64,000 nt of DNA from Hoplostethus atlanticus. Its lineage: Eukaryota > Chordata > Actinopteri > Trachichthyiformes > Trachichthyidae. Below are positions 48,118-59,378 of the stretch, piece after piece. Every line of letters begins with the position of its first letter. Positions within the stretch are counted from its first letter, which is position 1. Under the pieces are notes generated by a model. The model had not been told where the DNA came from. It saw only the letters and a list, made by a program, of their open reading frames with translations, and did no database searches. Made by a program: the position numbers and the translations under genes. The stretch covers positions 380,001 through 444,000 of the forward strand of contig JAXDDX010000190.1 in NCBI GenBank assembly GCA_034670405.1. Direction: 5' to 3'.

Positions 48118-48730
48118 ACCATCTCCCTTTTAAAAGCCCAATGCAACGCTCTACCACAGAGCGCACGGCTGTGCACCACATTATAGCACCTCTGTTGTGG
48201 CTCTGGGGGTTTGTACATGGCATAACCATGGCTTCAATGCATACCCATTGTCACCTGAGGGTATAAAATATTATATACAAAACAATATTATATACATATA
48301 TTACATTTGGGAAACCGGACATCGCTGCAAATTGCATTTTGATGTTGGCCTGTTCAGCTGCTGTAAGGGAACCTGATGATCTATTACTCAAAGAAACGAT
48401 GCCACCCCACGCCATGGGCATGACCCGGCTCAGGGCAGCTCAGGATATCACTGATCTGTCCTCAAGCTCCCGCTGAAACGTCCCCGTCGCTAAAAACCCG
48501 ATTGTGGTCAATACCTGTAGATGGACGGGGATGGCAGGGTTTCTCCCAGAGTGCCGTTCCAACACAGGGCCGAGTTCAGCACACAATTAGAAGAGAACAG
48601 CTCTTGGAAATCCAAAGCGGTGCATTAGCCAGTCAACATCATGGACCAGAAAACCAGTACGGTCTCTGAAGACTCGTTCTGGCCTAAATTGCGCAATAGC
48701 AATATCTTCCAGCAACACCAAAGCAGCCAT
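48117..48730 (-). pseudogene. Harbinger transposase (HARBI1-like) fragment
   Basis: Reading the minus strand from ATG at 48730-48728 gives MAALVLLEDIAIAQFRPERV, then DVDWLMHRFGFPRAVLF. After a stop (48587-48589) come CAELGPVLER, LTTIGFLATGTFQRE and, past a second stop (48440-48442), LTAAEQANIK and FAAMSGFPN. These follow the order of a Harbinger transposase N-terminal half. At 48243-48304 the middle of the protein, including the first catalytic aspartates, is replaced by AT-rich sequence. It resumes with GDNGYALKPWL and, after frameshifts, RSVVERCIGLLKGRW before ending at the Myb fragment. A TATATAAA box lies about 40 bases upstream of the ATG (48769-48776). Confidence 0.85.
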
Positions 48731-49235
48731 TGTTTCATTTGGCACAGCCATGACGCACGGCTACAGCCTTTATATAGTGTAGGTTATTCTTACTCCCCAA
48801 TAATACAGAATAATAATCTTTATTTATATGAAGATCATTGTCATTATAATTATTATAATGCATAGTGACAAACATATTTACTCAAGATAGAACGAAGTGA
48901 AGGCTTGTCAAAAAAAAAGCTTGTTAACCACTCACGCATCACTATGTAATCATAGTGAAGGTTTTTTTAAACTATAGATTACATCCTAACACAATGTAGT
49001 GAAAGAAAAAAGCTCTAAATAAAATGTCACCCAAATTCACACTTTTATTATCCTTTTTTGCCAACTGGCAACATCACACTAATCTGACTCAAAACAATGC
49101 GTATGGTACGCATGGTGTGAAGGATGCGTACCGGTACGCACATTCTCGCTACCCGTGGATTTTTATACATTCGGAACCTGCGTGGAAAGTGGCGTAAGTA
49201 CACTTTTCGTGCGTACGCATGGTTTAACAACCGGT

Positions 49236-49382
49236 TTATTTTTCCTTACATTATGATCACATGAAAATAACCAGGACATAAGAATGGAACAGGATGGGAT
49301 TTATTGAACTAACTGGTTTGTTACGTCCTTCACAGAGAACGAAGGATTAAAAACAAGATAAGAGATAGAACGAGTACGTCAC
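49236..49382. other. Short interval between the Harbinger relic and MITE copy C
   Basis: Nothing recognised. Confidence 0.5.
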
Positions 49383-49605
49383 AAACCAGCGCATCTTATT
49401 GGTTGAGGTAAACCTCAATGGGCGGAGCCAAAGAACTAGCTACATCACGTTAGACTGAAGCCCAGTGAAAAAGGCAAGAGAAGAGCTAGCTAACATTATG
49501 AAGCCTAGCGCTCTGCTGCTAACTGGAACAATACAATCTAGCCATACTAAGTCATCTAGGTTAGCTAGTTAGCCTAGCTCAGCTTCCAAGTTCAAACTAG
49601 AATAT
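49383..49605 (-). mobile_element. MITE-like family 1, copy C (inverted, truncated)
   Basis: TTATTGGTTGAGGTAAACCTC, ATGGGCGGAGCCAAAGAAC and GTTAGACTGAAGCCCAGTGA are the reverse complement of the right end of copy A. The GCTAGCTAAC interior and CAAGTTCAAACTAG follow. The second terminal repeat is absent. Confidence 0.75.
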
Positions 49606-50244
49606 CATACTGTAAAAATGTTGTGCTCTTTTGGGCTGAAGTTGAACTTGAATGCCCTCAAAAAAAGAAGAGCAAGACGTGAATCCCTACCAGCTCCAGT
49701 TCTGGAGCTGACCTCTGACCTCCCTGTGGAGGGGGCGGGGCGAGAGAAAAGAGGATTTCTCCTCCTTCAGGGATCAATAAAGTTTCACATTATCATTTAG
49801 ATATGTTTTGGCATGTTACAACAGATGTGCTGTCATTCGTGGAGAGATGATCCGGTGTGATTGACAGCGCCGGTAAAAATAGAAGGTGAAGAATTCAGCA
49901 GCTGTGAGGACGAGATCCAAACCACCAGACTGAACGAGACCGAGAGGCTTGTCGTCGCAGTTCAATGGCGCCTTTCAAGTCTCCCCAGCGATCTGACGAC
50001 CCGTCTTCACTGGCCTCAAAATGACTTCAACTATTAGGCAGCGCTATTCAACACGTCAGCTGCTGCTGCTGCTGCGATCCAATTCACTCGTCTGTTCGAG
50101 AGCGTCTGCCGCCTCGTCTCTTGAAAAGGTAATAATGAAAAGATTTCTGTTCCAAAAGGAGATAGAAAGTAAAGCAATACTTACTCACAGATGATTAATA
50201 GCGTCATTAAATCAAACTGTGCTACTTTTAGAGAGATGATGTTC

Positions 50245-50335
50245 TAGGTGACACAGTGGGTGGCGGCGGCAGGCCAGAGCTGCCCTTGAGCAAGGCACTT
50301 CACCGCCCATGCTCAGTTGACTTGGATAGATAAAG
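50245..50335 (+). mobile_element. tRNA-type SINE body relic
   Basis: GACACAGTGGGTGG, then CTGCCCTTGAGCAAGGCACT and TTCACCGCCC, are body words of a teleost tRNA-SINE. The head is scrambled and no B box is recognisable. Confidence 0.5.
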
Positions 50336-50711
50336 GTTAAAAAACGAGATAACTCCATTACAGACTGGAATCTCTACATTTCAGATATCAGGGATGAAAA
50401 TGGTTTCTGCTTTTATCCTGAAGAGAAAATATGGGTGACTAATAGTTGAGTACTCGCTACCAGCCCGTGAACCCACTCTGAAACAGAACAAATATTTATG
50501 TGACACTTTGAAACTCGGTATGCTTACACATTAACTTGTCAGTTGAACTAAATAGACGGCGGTTTCGGTGTGTTAAGTCCTCGAAGGCTCTGCGGAGCGC
50601 TAACGAACGAGTGCAGAGCCGCTGGCGGACGGGATGAAAGGTGAAGGTTTCGGCGGCATCATTCGGTGTGTGACTTTCATTTTCCCGCGGTTACATGATG
50701 AACGGCAAGCT

Positions 50712-50714
<3 letters not shown>

Positions 50715-50767
<53 letters not shown>
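50715..50767. repeat. GT microsatellite
   Basis: A GT tract of about 53 bases. Confidence 0.95.
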
Positions 50768-50769
<2 letters not shown>

Positions 50770-52525
50770 CTCCCCTTTGTTTACATGAAGGTTTGACTCC
50801 GTGCTGTCAGAATACTACTCTAGGACGTCTTTCTGTCCATCGTTGTGTCTCGTTGTCCCCCATGCCGACGCCGCTCAGCCAAACTGCCATGGTGTCAAAA
50901 TGATGACGACTGTATTTCCTCATCGTCATGGCGGCGCTGAAAAAGTCCAATTTGAGCGTGGAAACACAAGTTGCACGTGCAGGATCTAAAATTTCCAACG
51001 TGGTCCAAAATGCGACTCCATGCAGCTTCTTGTCGTTCACACTGATTAGAAAACATCACCAACATGTGAGCGGGAAAAAATTCACATTCTCCATTCACAC
51101 TTTTCAGCTTGCAGTGTGAACGGGGCCGAGGTTACCAGCCGTTTAAAAGCAGCAGAGGAAAACGGTGTCGACAGTAGATGAGCAACCGCTGCCTCCGCCT
51201 GCGAAGTGGCCGCCTATTGGGGCTATTTTCATTCAGAGTAACAGCTGATACCATCGGACAAGCCGGGCCAAGCGCCGCACCGACACCAAAACGGCACAAT
51301 GTCACGGACACAAAACACTGCTGCTGATAAGGAGAGTAGGAGGATGTAGCAGAGGGCAGTGTGTGTTTATTAGCCTGTTTGTAGCTTATAGTCACCTTTA
51401 CATTCACCTACACACAACCACACACACACGACGGTGACGGGACGCCTCGCTTCAGACCGCTAGAACTCGGGGGGCCAATTATGGCGGTCGGTTTCCATGC
51501 CGACGGGAGGCAGCCCTCGCTATAAAAAGCCGATAGTGTTACTTCACGTAATTCCAGTCACTTTGGATTTTCCACGTAGCTCCTCGGGACCCGGGGCCCG
51601 GTTTGAGACCCATCTCCTACATGGCCAAATGACTGTGTATTGTGCTCGCTGAACCCGGAGAAGATAGTCGCCCTGCACTTGACGTCTTGATGTCTTGATG
51701 TCGTATCATGAGAGAGTGAATGTATTGTCCAAGCATTTAGACGTGGAAGACTGAGGGTTGAAACCAGGATGGGTAAAAAAAAACCACTATATTCAAAAAA
51801 ATATTTAAAAGTGAAGACACATTTTTTCACTTTAATTTTTTTTGCACCATGTCAAATTAAAAGAACCTTTCTTACTATCTCAGCTTCTTGATTTCCTTAT
51901 TTCTATGGAGCCAATGAACCCAAAATAATCACTAGTAGACATTTTTACACACAGAATTTCAAGAATTGTGATTGGACATCGCTTAGGAAGGTGATGACCA
52001 TTTCATTCTAAAATGCTGCACTGATGAAAAGTCAACAGGGAACAAATCCAATGCTCTGATGCAAGGATAAACCTTCTGCATGATGCACAACCTACTTTTG
52101 TTGTTTTTTAAATTGCTTTGTGATTTTGAGCCCAAAGTTATGAGTATCGAATTTTGCATTGAGTTGTGCACGTTGAAACCTGCTGTGAAAACTGAGTCAA
52201 AGTAACAACACAATGATTACATGCTTTAAAATATTACTATTTTGCAAGCAAAAGTTTTAATACAGCTATAAACTTTGGTAATACTCAAAGTTTTACGCTC
52301 ATGCCGGTAATCATCCTGTCATCTTATCTCATTTTGCATCGAAAACCCTTCAGCTGTTGTGATGAACTGAGCCGGAGATGTCCCTGGAGGAAAATCACAG
52401 TTTTTTTTCTAAAATTCCAAAACGAGGCTCTTACTTTGAAATGAAACGGAAAATATTCTGCTCATTTTGATTCGCCCGGCACGCACCGAACTGACAGTCA
52501 CACTTTCTGGCTCCTCAGGATGTCA

Positions 52526-52770
52526 GTAGAACAACATGAATAGGAATAATGTGTTTTTCTTCCTCTGGAACTGAAATAGACAGAAAGACAAAACCCAAGG
52601 AAACTTCACTGCCCGGGTGCTCTCAAAGATTCCTCCTGTGGTAGTTTGTGCGACACACTTGACTTATTTTTATTTTTACGAAGCTCACTGGGTTACGTAT
52701 GGCTTTTGTCTTTCTGTCTATTTCAGTTCCAGTGGAAGAAAAACACATTATTCCTATTCATGTCATTCTA
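52526..52770. mobile_element. Near-perfect foldback element with 70-base arms
   Basis: The left arm 52526-52595 (through ATGAATAGGAATAATGTG, CTGGAACTGAAATAGACAG) is matched in inverse complement by the right arm 52701-52770 (CTGTCTATTTCAGTTCCAG, CACATTATTCCTATTCAT) with only a few differences. The spacer is about 105 bases. There is no coding capacity. The high arm identity suggests recent insertion or arm homogenisation. Confidence 0.9.
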
Positions 52771-53339
52771 CCAACTCTTACATACAGACTGTTGTTTTAA
52801 AGATGGCCGAGGGGAGAACTGGGGAACTGCTTTTCTCAGCCACATTGAAATGGAATCACTGCTTCCTTGGCAAATGGAAAAGTAATGTGATGTTATGTGA
52901 TAACCTAACATCACAACGCTACTAAAACTGCACAGTAACATCTAATATGACCGATAGTAAATGACCAGTTTCTTAACAGAAGCACGCTCACCGGACAGAG
53001 CTACCTACCAGTCCAATGCTCTCGTCAGATATTTGACCAATGGGCCGAACTCCAAAACGTCACTGTGCTCCTTGAGGCGAACTGTTGCTGATAGTAAACA
53101 TCAACAACAACCGTATCCTCCTGATATCTGATGTCCTCAAAGCATTTCCCAATTCTGACACTCAATTCTCCGTCTCAATACAGCGTTTTCCCATCTGTCC
53201 TACTTCCATCCATTCCTTCCTGGGTGACATGTTCCTGGGCTATATGATGGCTGTTGGTGTTTCAGCCATGTATCGGTTCCAGTAGATGTTGTGCGCTGAA
53301 ACATTTGCCCATTCCTCCTTTTGGCCTTGTTTTCTTCTG
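52771..53339. other. Intergenic stretch, no gene recognised
   Basis: No gene or repeat with clear ends was recognised. Confidence 0.5.
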
Positions 53340-53515
53340 AAGCTCCCTCGATCAGTAAATGCACCATATGTTGTTTGGCGGGTTGCCTTTTCCCCCAAAG
53401 CACCTCGCAGCACCACGAGTGCGCTCGTTTTTAGAATCAGTGGGAATCCGGCGGGAATTGAACCACAAACCCTGGCAGTGTTAGAGCCGTTTCTACCCAC
53501 TGGAGCCACACGGGG
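53340..53515 (-). mobile_element. tRNA-derived SINE relic, minus strand
   Basis: On the minus strand the order is CCGTGTGGCTCCAGTGGGTA (A-box region), GCTCTAACACTGCCAGGG, GTGGTTCAATTCCC (B box), and then a decayed body with GGTGCTTTGGGGGAAAAGGC, in the position of the usual GCTTTGGATAAAAGC word. It is a full-length but degenerate teleost tRNA-SINE. Confidence 0.7.
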
Positions 53516-55552
53516 TATAAAATGTTGAAAATAACTTAATTAGTCCATATTTCATAAAAACGGGTGATTTCATCCTCAGCAGCGTTAGTGCTTCTGGTAG
53601 GATAAGATCTTATGTGGGCTAATAACTTCATTACTGCTCTGTGATGGGTCGCACTTTGATACAAGCAACAAATGAACATGAAAAGGTGTTTCAGATGCTT
53701 TCTCCTCCTGTCATGAGGAAGTGACTTACAGGGATGGAGGAGGATGCAGGGTGAAGGCTAGCCCTGATCCAGGACCCTTTGGAAGTCTTTCATCATATGG
53801 CTGTTTAGGGTCCTGTCCTGCTTTACCGCATGAAAGTCAGCGAGCCCGATAACGAAACCAATACGTCGAATTTCACTTCCCTAAACAGATGTCCGTAATC
53901 TTGTCTACTTGCGTGGCAGCGGGCGGCGCTGCATCTCCCATGCACAAATAAACTTTTACACTTTGTTAAAGACAGGTATACTCCAACATCTCTATTGTAA
54001 TGAAATCCAAGATGGCTGACTCTTCTTCGGCACTTTGCGTCGGCGCAATATGCACGCCGTTTATTAGGCGGACCCTCTGGGAGAGGTAAACAGCTGATGC
54101 ATCTCTGGACGATCACAACAGTTTAGGATTTCTACAAAGTGGCTCCTCCCCCCCGGTCGTCATGTGACATGTGATTATTGTGAGTACCGACTCCTGACTC
54201 ATTCCACTTTACTCCCTCTGAGGGCATCGTGACACTATAATCACATCATGGTGTTTACATGGTCCTGCCTCACTCACATTAGCGTCTTAATTGCATTACA
54301 ATTGCAAGTTTCCGTGTGCACGTGAACGTCGCCGTCGTCGGCCACTCAGCCTGATGAGGCCAGCAGCTACATCGCTAAAGTGGGAAAACAAATGGAAAGT
54401 CGTCATAAAATCGCATTTCAGTAACATTTCCTCTGCGATGTCGTTTCCTCCAGTGGGTTAAATGACACAGGATCGTAACTACACAATAAAAGCGCTTACT
54501 CAGATGAAAATCTCCCTAATCCATAATGTGTTTAAAAGGGTGTGACGAGACCAAGTAAGTGCTAAATGAATCACTTAGATGTATTAGAGACGTTCAACCC
54601 AGTATTAGTGTGTACTCTCAATACCTCTCTGTGCATTACCACACATTAACAAAGTTCCCCTCAAGTTCAAAATTCATGTAACAAATCAAATAGTTGTAAT
54701 TCTCTCCAGGAATATGTGTGTATCTAATCAAAGATGGTATCGGTGCAGTTTGCAGCGTTTCCCTGGCGATGAGGCTGTATTCAATATCCTATCCAATGCA
54801 TGTGAACAATGAGAGATTATCAGCCTCATCGCTGCTGGCATCCAGACGGAGGTTGTTCTTTGTTCTCCGTGAGGTCGATCTGTGTTAATCTGACCCTGTC
54901 GACGTAATGCGATTTTCATCCTTCCTGCTATGGGCTCATAGTAATTTTCTGGTAGAGCAAACTCAAAAGCAATCAGCGGTACCTCTGACCCGCTGACGAA
55001 TGCAACGCTTTGCAGACTGACATGCATTGCATCTCCGCCGGCTATTTTTAGCACGGAGCGATGATTCATTTGGGGAAAAGAACAATATTTCTCTGACCTC
55101 GTGGTTTCAGCGCGTCCACTTCAGATTAATTGAAGATGAGTGTGCTTAAAAAGTTACTCTCATTTAGAGGCGTGCTCACCTGAATCCATCACCGGGCGTA
55201 CGAGTCCTCGGCGAGGGCCGGGCCGCGGCGGTTTCATCTCAGGCCGCTAGCAGTGATCTAATGAGCCAATTACTGTTGAGCAGAGCAGCGATTCACATGA
55301 AGAATGAACATGGAGACGTACACACTCGTCTCTCTGGGATTGAAGGGGACAGTTTGCTCTGCAGTCAGTTATTATCCACTCAGCTCTGTTCTGGCTGTGT
55401 GATATATATTTGTACTTATTTATACCCGGTGCAATACTCTTTAGAGCTGCACATATTCCTGTTTGTCACTATTATTACTACTGTTCTTCTTCTGCAGCTT
55501 CCTGTAGGTGCAATTAGTCAGATTCCCACAGCGAACCGCGTGCAAACTGCAT
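53516..55552. other. Intergenic stretch, candidate conserved non-coding region
   Basis: Bases 54190-55190 are unusually free of microsatellites and recognisable transposons. They contain motifs such as TCTAATCAAAGATGG and GATTAATTGAAG. A 113-codon open frame on the minus strand (54728-55069) has no recognisable domain. The region may be regulatory, but that is inference. Confidence 0.4.
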
Positions 55553-55800
55553 AGAAATCAGAATCAGTTTTATTGCCAAATATGTTTTCACTTACAAGGA
55601 ATTTGACTTGGTGTTCGGTGCAAAACAATAAACAGCATGAGAAGAATAAAAACAAAACAAGAATAAAAGCAACTACTGTAAAAGGCAATGGTCAAAAATA
55701 CAATATAAAAAAGAAAAACTCACATTAAAATATATGAAAAGATATTATAAGAAATAAGAAAATATTAACAATAAAAGAAAAAGAAAAAATTAATTAATTA
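55553..55800 (-). mobile_element. Common fish retroelement end (AATCAGTTTTATTGCC type)
   Basis: AGAATCAGTTTTATTGCCAA with ACAAGGAATTTGACTTGG is a very common interspersed terminus in teleost genomes, usually read as the reverse complement of a non-LTR element 3' end. It is followed by about 190 bases of A-rich decayed sequence. The family is not assigned. Confidence 0.55.
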
Positions 55801-58009
55801 AAAAATTAAATAAATAAAATGATAAGAAACATATATACTTTTTACTGTGTTGGTTGGCTGATGTACACTTTGATGCACATAATCCTTTGATTCTCCTTTG
55901 TTTTGAATTCCAGCACCGCTTTCTTCATCTTCATCTCCATCACACACACACACATGCACACGTCCCTGTCGATGGTGGCGTGAGGACGTGCACGCCACCT
56001 CTCAGTTGTAGACGAAACTCAATCAGCGTAATGGAATCGGCGCTGATCGCAGCCTCGTCACCGGGCCTGCTGGACGACGCTTCCCTCCCATGACCGTTTC
56101 TCCTTGCAGATCTCAAATCTGCCAGAAGAGCGTCAGGACACGACCCACTGCTCTCAGTCTGATGCTCAACCACAGGATCAATTTGACATTTCACTCTTAA
56201 TGATCAGGGGATTCAAAATTCTGGAGAGAGAAACAGTGAAGGCCTCAGAGTCCCGGTGCAGCCCCGGTGATGTAACAGCTGCCGTTCGGTGGATGTCAGA
56301 CCAGTCATTGTAGTAATGAACGCCCTCTCAGGTGTTACTGCTGTCATCACACTTGTGAAGATTAGATTAAATGGCACAACAGAAGAGATGGTCCTGATGC
56401 AGCGACGTGGAGTTGATCAGGAGCAAAACCCAAGAAGAGAGCTCATATTTCTACCTTTTATTTCAAATGAATCACAACAACAGATCTCCACGTGATCTGG
56501 AATAAGAGTCATTTAACTCTCCTGAGATCAGAGGAAGATCTCAAAGAAAACTCAACATGATGTTTTATGGCTCCTTCTTCCACGAGGCCAGCAGCCACAT
56601 AGTAGGAGCAGGTTACCATTACATATGTCACATGGTAGCATCTTCACATTGATCTCAGAAAGTCTCAAGAATCGTCTCCTCGTTGCTCAGATGTAGATGT
56701 AGATGTAGATGTAGATGATCACAAAACGATACATCATTCAGATCCTCCCTGTTTCTGAAGAGATGAAGGAAAGAAGATTGTTCCTCCAGGGCTGCTTGTC
56801 TAAAACGTATTTTTCCACAACCTCACCAAAACATAGCCCGGGGAAAGAAAGAGACGAGGCCGATTGCTCAGCAGTTTTATTTTTCCTCTATCAGACAATC
56901 TCAGCCGGCGAGGTCGACGAGAGTGACTCAGACGTCTACGGCCGGCAATCGAAGAGGCATTTCTCCGCGGCCGACTCAGCAGCTAACCTGGTTATCTCAG
57001 CTAGCTGACGGATGCTCGACTCAGCTGGCTTTCGGTCAGAGGTGGAGTCTTCGGTTCAAAGGATAGATTTGAAATGTTTTTGTGTGTGAGTGTTGGATCT
57101 CTGGGTCGCCACGACATTTTAACAAATACGCCTTTAACCTTCCTAACTTAAGACTTGCTGTCCACACATCCTTCCTTGTATATAGACCTAGCAGGTGGGG
57201 GGGGGTTGGGTGTGGTATGCAATAAAAGAATAAATGTAAGATGTAACAGATCACGTGCACTGTTTTTGTGCATGTGTACGCGGCGGTGGCAAACACATGT
57301 CGTATGAATTGGGGGTAATTGTGTACGGATGTGTGACAAAACTGTGAAACTTTGCTCTTGATTCTGCGACACTGAAAACTCTCAATGAAAATGGTTGAAG
57401 TGGAAGAGACCCGGCCGAGGAGTTCACCCTCCATTTGTAGGTCACAGCGAACTCCGAACACTGAAAACAGCGAGAACTTTTCTTTTTCATGCCGTCTCAC
57501 AGCGAGCGTTACCCATGACCTATATTCTCTCTGATGTGGGAGACTAATGTGAGACATGTGCACTGCCCAGAGCATTACAGGGCCGTGATGGGACGAAAGC
57601 AGTCCAAGTGGTGTGCGATCTTGGGCGATTACACACTGGGCGACATAATGGAAGCCCATTATCGGAGGGCCGGCGAGGGATGACAGGGGTGGCGAAAGTC
57701 ACGCAGCAGATTAATGAGATCGCTATCCACGCCGAGGACGCCGCCGCTTGGTCCGAGCCAAAACATTTACCAGGGAGAGAGAGAGAGAGACCTAGAAAAG
57801 AGATGTCAGTCGGAGTCGGCCGGAGGGTGCACGCTTCAAAACAACGTGCCAGTGTGATTTCAACACGTCCGCGCGACCAGCTTGGCACGTTTGGTATTAC
57901 GTTTAACACACAACGCCACGTCGACAACACAGGACGCTGTCAGTGTGTGTTGATGGTGGGCAGCTTGCAAGAGAACTCACATTTATCTTCTGCCTTCCCC
58001 AGCTGATTG
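55801..58009. other. Intergenic stretch, no gene recognised
   Basis: The longest non-repeat open frame outside kcnc2 lies here on the minus strand (57036-57659, 207 codons). It has no recognisable domain and no splice context. A GTAGAT hexamer tandem is at 56690-56716. No supported gene was seen. Confidence 0.5.
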
Positions 58010-58595
58010 CAGTTTTAGTTTTTCAAACGTTTCTCGGAGGCAGAAATAATCTCATTGGTTGAGTTAAACCATAGTGGGCGGAGCCAAAGAACTACAGTTT
58101 TTTGGAGCCAAATCAGCTAACTGGCTTTTGAAAGGCAAAGAAGGAACTCTGGTTAAAATATAAATAAAAAAATATATATTAATGGCAACAGCTTCTTTCT
58201 TCTTTCATTCATTCATGACATTCATGATCTTGGAAGGTCAGGAGGCTAGCTAACTAGCTAACCTAGATAGCTACAGGCTAGTATGGCTAGTTTGAACTTG
58301 GCAGGTCAACAAGACTAACTAGCTAACCTAGATAGCTGTAGGCTAATAAGGCTAGTTTGAACTTGGCAGGTCAACAAGACTAACTAGCTAACCTAGATAA
58401 CTTAGTATCAGCGCTAGGCTTCACGATATTAGCTAGCTCCTCACTTACCTCTCGTCTTTCTCACTGGGCTTCAGTCTAACGTTACTTAGCCATAAAAAAC
58501 GGTGGTTCTTTGGCTCCGCCCACTGGGGTTTGACTCAACCAATGAGATTTCTGCCTCTGAGAAACGTATATAACTACAACTAAAACTAAAACTCT
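58010..58595 (+). mobile_element. MITE-like family 1, copy D (longest, with internal tandem repeat)
   Basis: The left end runs through CGTTTCTCGGAGGCAGAAAT, CTCATTGGTTGAGTTAAACC and GTGGGCGGAGCCAAAGAAC. The right end is its inverse complement (TTCTTTGGCTCCGCCCAC to CAACCAATGAGATTTCTGCC and GAGAAACG). The terminal repeats are about 80 bases. Inside, a unit of about 80 bases with GACTAACTAGCTAACCTAGA and AGTTTGAACTTGGCAGGTC repeats about 2.5 times (58240-58410), which explains the greater length than copy A. There is no coding capacity. Confidence 0.85.
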
Positions 58596-58915
58596 AATCT
58601 GAGCTTTCCTTCTGTCTTTGCTGTGATCTGCTGGTTGGCCACGTCAAGCAGGAAAGAAGAGCAGAACCAGCGGAGGAGTCTGAGCTGGTGTCCTCATCCA
58701 TCATGGCTTCATACAGACACACTATTTGTATGTAATTGATCCCTCATGCCGCTCTGCGTCGGGCGTCTAATGGTGTTCTCGGGGCGATCTGTCACCGTGG
58801 ACGTGACAAGGCTTGCTCATTCACTGACATGTCTATCCCGGGGCGCCTCGTCTTCCAGAGAGGAGAGGATGTATGTTGTAGCTCTGATCACGCTGAGCGG
58901 TCTGACAGTCGTACT

Positions 58916-58916
<1 letters not shown>

Positions 58917-58955
<39 letters not shown>
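58917..58955. repeat. CA microsatellite
   Basis: A CA tract of about 38 bases. Confidence 0.95.
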
Positions 58956-58958
<3 letters not shown>

Positions 58959-59073
58959 GACAGGTGTGAACTTTCTACCTACTGGTCAGTCTTTCACCGC
59001 TCTGAAAATCTGAAAATCATTACTTGATGACATCAAAGATCAGTTTTGGCTCTCGTTTTGTCACTACTAAGAC

Positions 59074-59205
59074 TAAGACTGAGTGGACAAAACGTTAGGA
59101 CCTGCTCTTTCTTTTGATTTCACCTGTTAAATCCACTTGAAGGGAGATGAAGATGAAGAAGAGGAGACGTTAAAGAGGTTTTCAGTCCTCTTGACAGTCA
59201 TGGAT
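59074..59205 (+). mobile_element. Second Tc1-like terminus, relic
   Basis: GACTGAGTGGACAAAACGTT, CCTGCTCTTTC and GTTAAATCCACTTGAAGG, followed by GGAGACGTTAAAGAGG, match the left end and subterminal region of a Tc1-like element common in fish. The transposase and right end are absent. It is a different subfamily from the one at 37756, judging by the terminal words. Confidence 0.65.
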
Positions 59206-59224
59206 GGTGCAAGAATAGCATGAA

Positions 59225-59378
59225 GAATAGGCAGCAGCATGGGTGGCACCAGTGGGAATTGAACCCATAACCCTGGAAGTGCTAATCCAACACGCTACCC
59301 ATTGAGTTAAACGGGGAGTTGAACCCCTAACCCCCGGCAGTGTAAGTGCCTTGCTCCACCCACTTGAGCTGCACAGTA
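59225..59378 (-). mobile_element. Two tandem tRNA-like SINE heads, minus strand
   Basis: On the minus strand, GTGCAGCTCAAGTGGGTGGA and GGGGTTCAACTCC form one tRNA-like head. Directly after it, AACTCAATGGGTAGCGTG and GGGTTCAATTCCCAC form a second. Both have A-box-like and B-box-like words at normal spacing, so the element is a dimeric SINE head or two nested insertions. Confidence 0.65.

Larger units (their letters stand above)
47695..49235. mobile_element. PIF/Harbinger transposon relic carrying parts of both genes
   Basis: The left end begins near AGGGGCCAGATGTCTAAAAC, with GATGTATAAAACCCCACG inside it. An inverted relative (GTGGATTTTTATACATTCGG, then GCGTACGCATGGTTTAACAA) lies near 49155-49235. 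Between them are a Myb/SANT-like fragment on the plus strand (47938-48117) and a Harbinger transposase fragment on the minus strand (48730 to 48117), converging. Harbinger elements normally encode exactly these two proteins: a DDE transposase and a Myb-like partner needed for DNA binding. Internal deletion and stops make it inactive. The ends are approximate and the three-base target duplication was not confirmed. Confidence 0.85.
49606..52525. other. Intergenic stretch, no gene recognised
   Basis: It contains GGGATCAATAAAGTTTCAC near 49770 (a retroelement-like end), a SINE body relic at about 50245-50335, a GT tract at 50715-50767, and CCAAT plus TATAAAA motifs at 51474-51530. No supported exon was seen. 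Confidence 0.55.

Noticed and set aside
54728-55069. 113-codon minus-strand frame tested as an exon of the neighbouring peptidase gene trhde, expected near kcnc2 in vertebrates
   Set aside because: No zinc-peptidase motif or recognisable C-terminal blocks; no splice sites flank it convincingly.
57036-57659. 207-codon frame on the minus strand
   Set aside because: No recognisable domain, no splice sites or conserved blocks, and overlapping frames on the other strand are also open, so GC-rich chance is the simplest reading.
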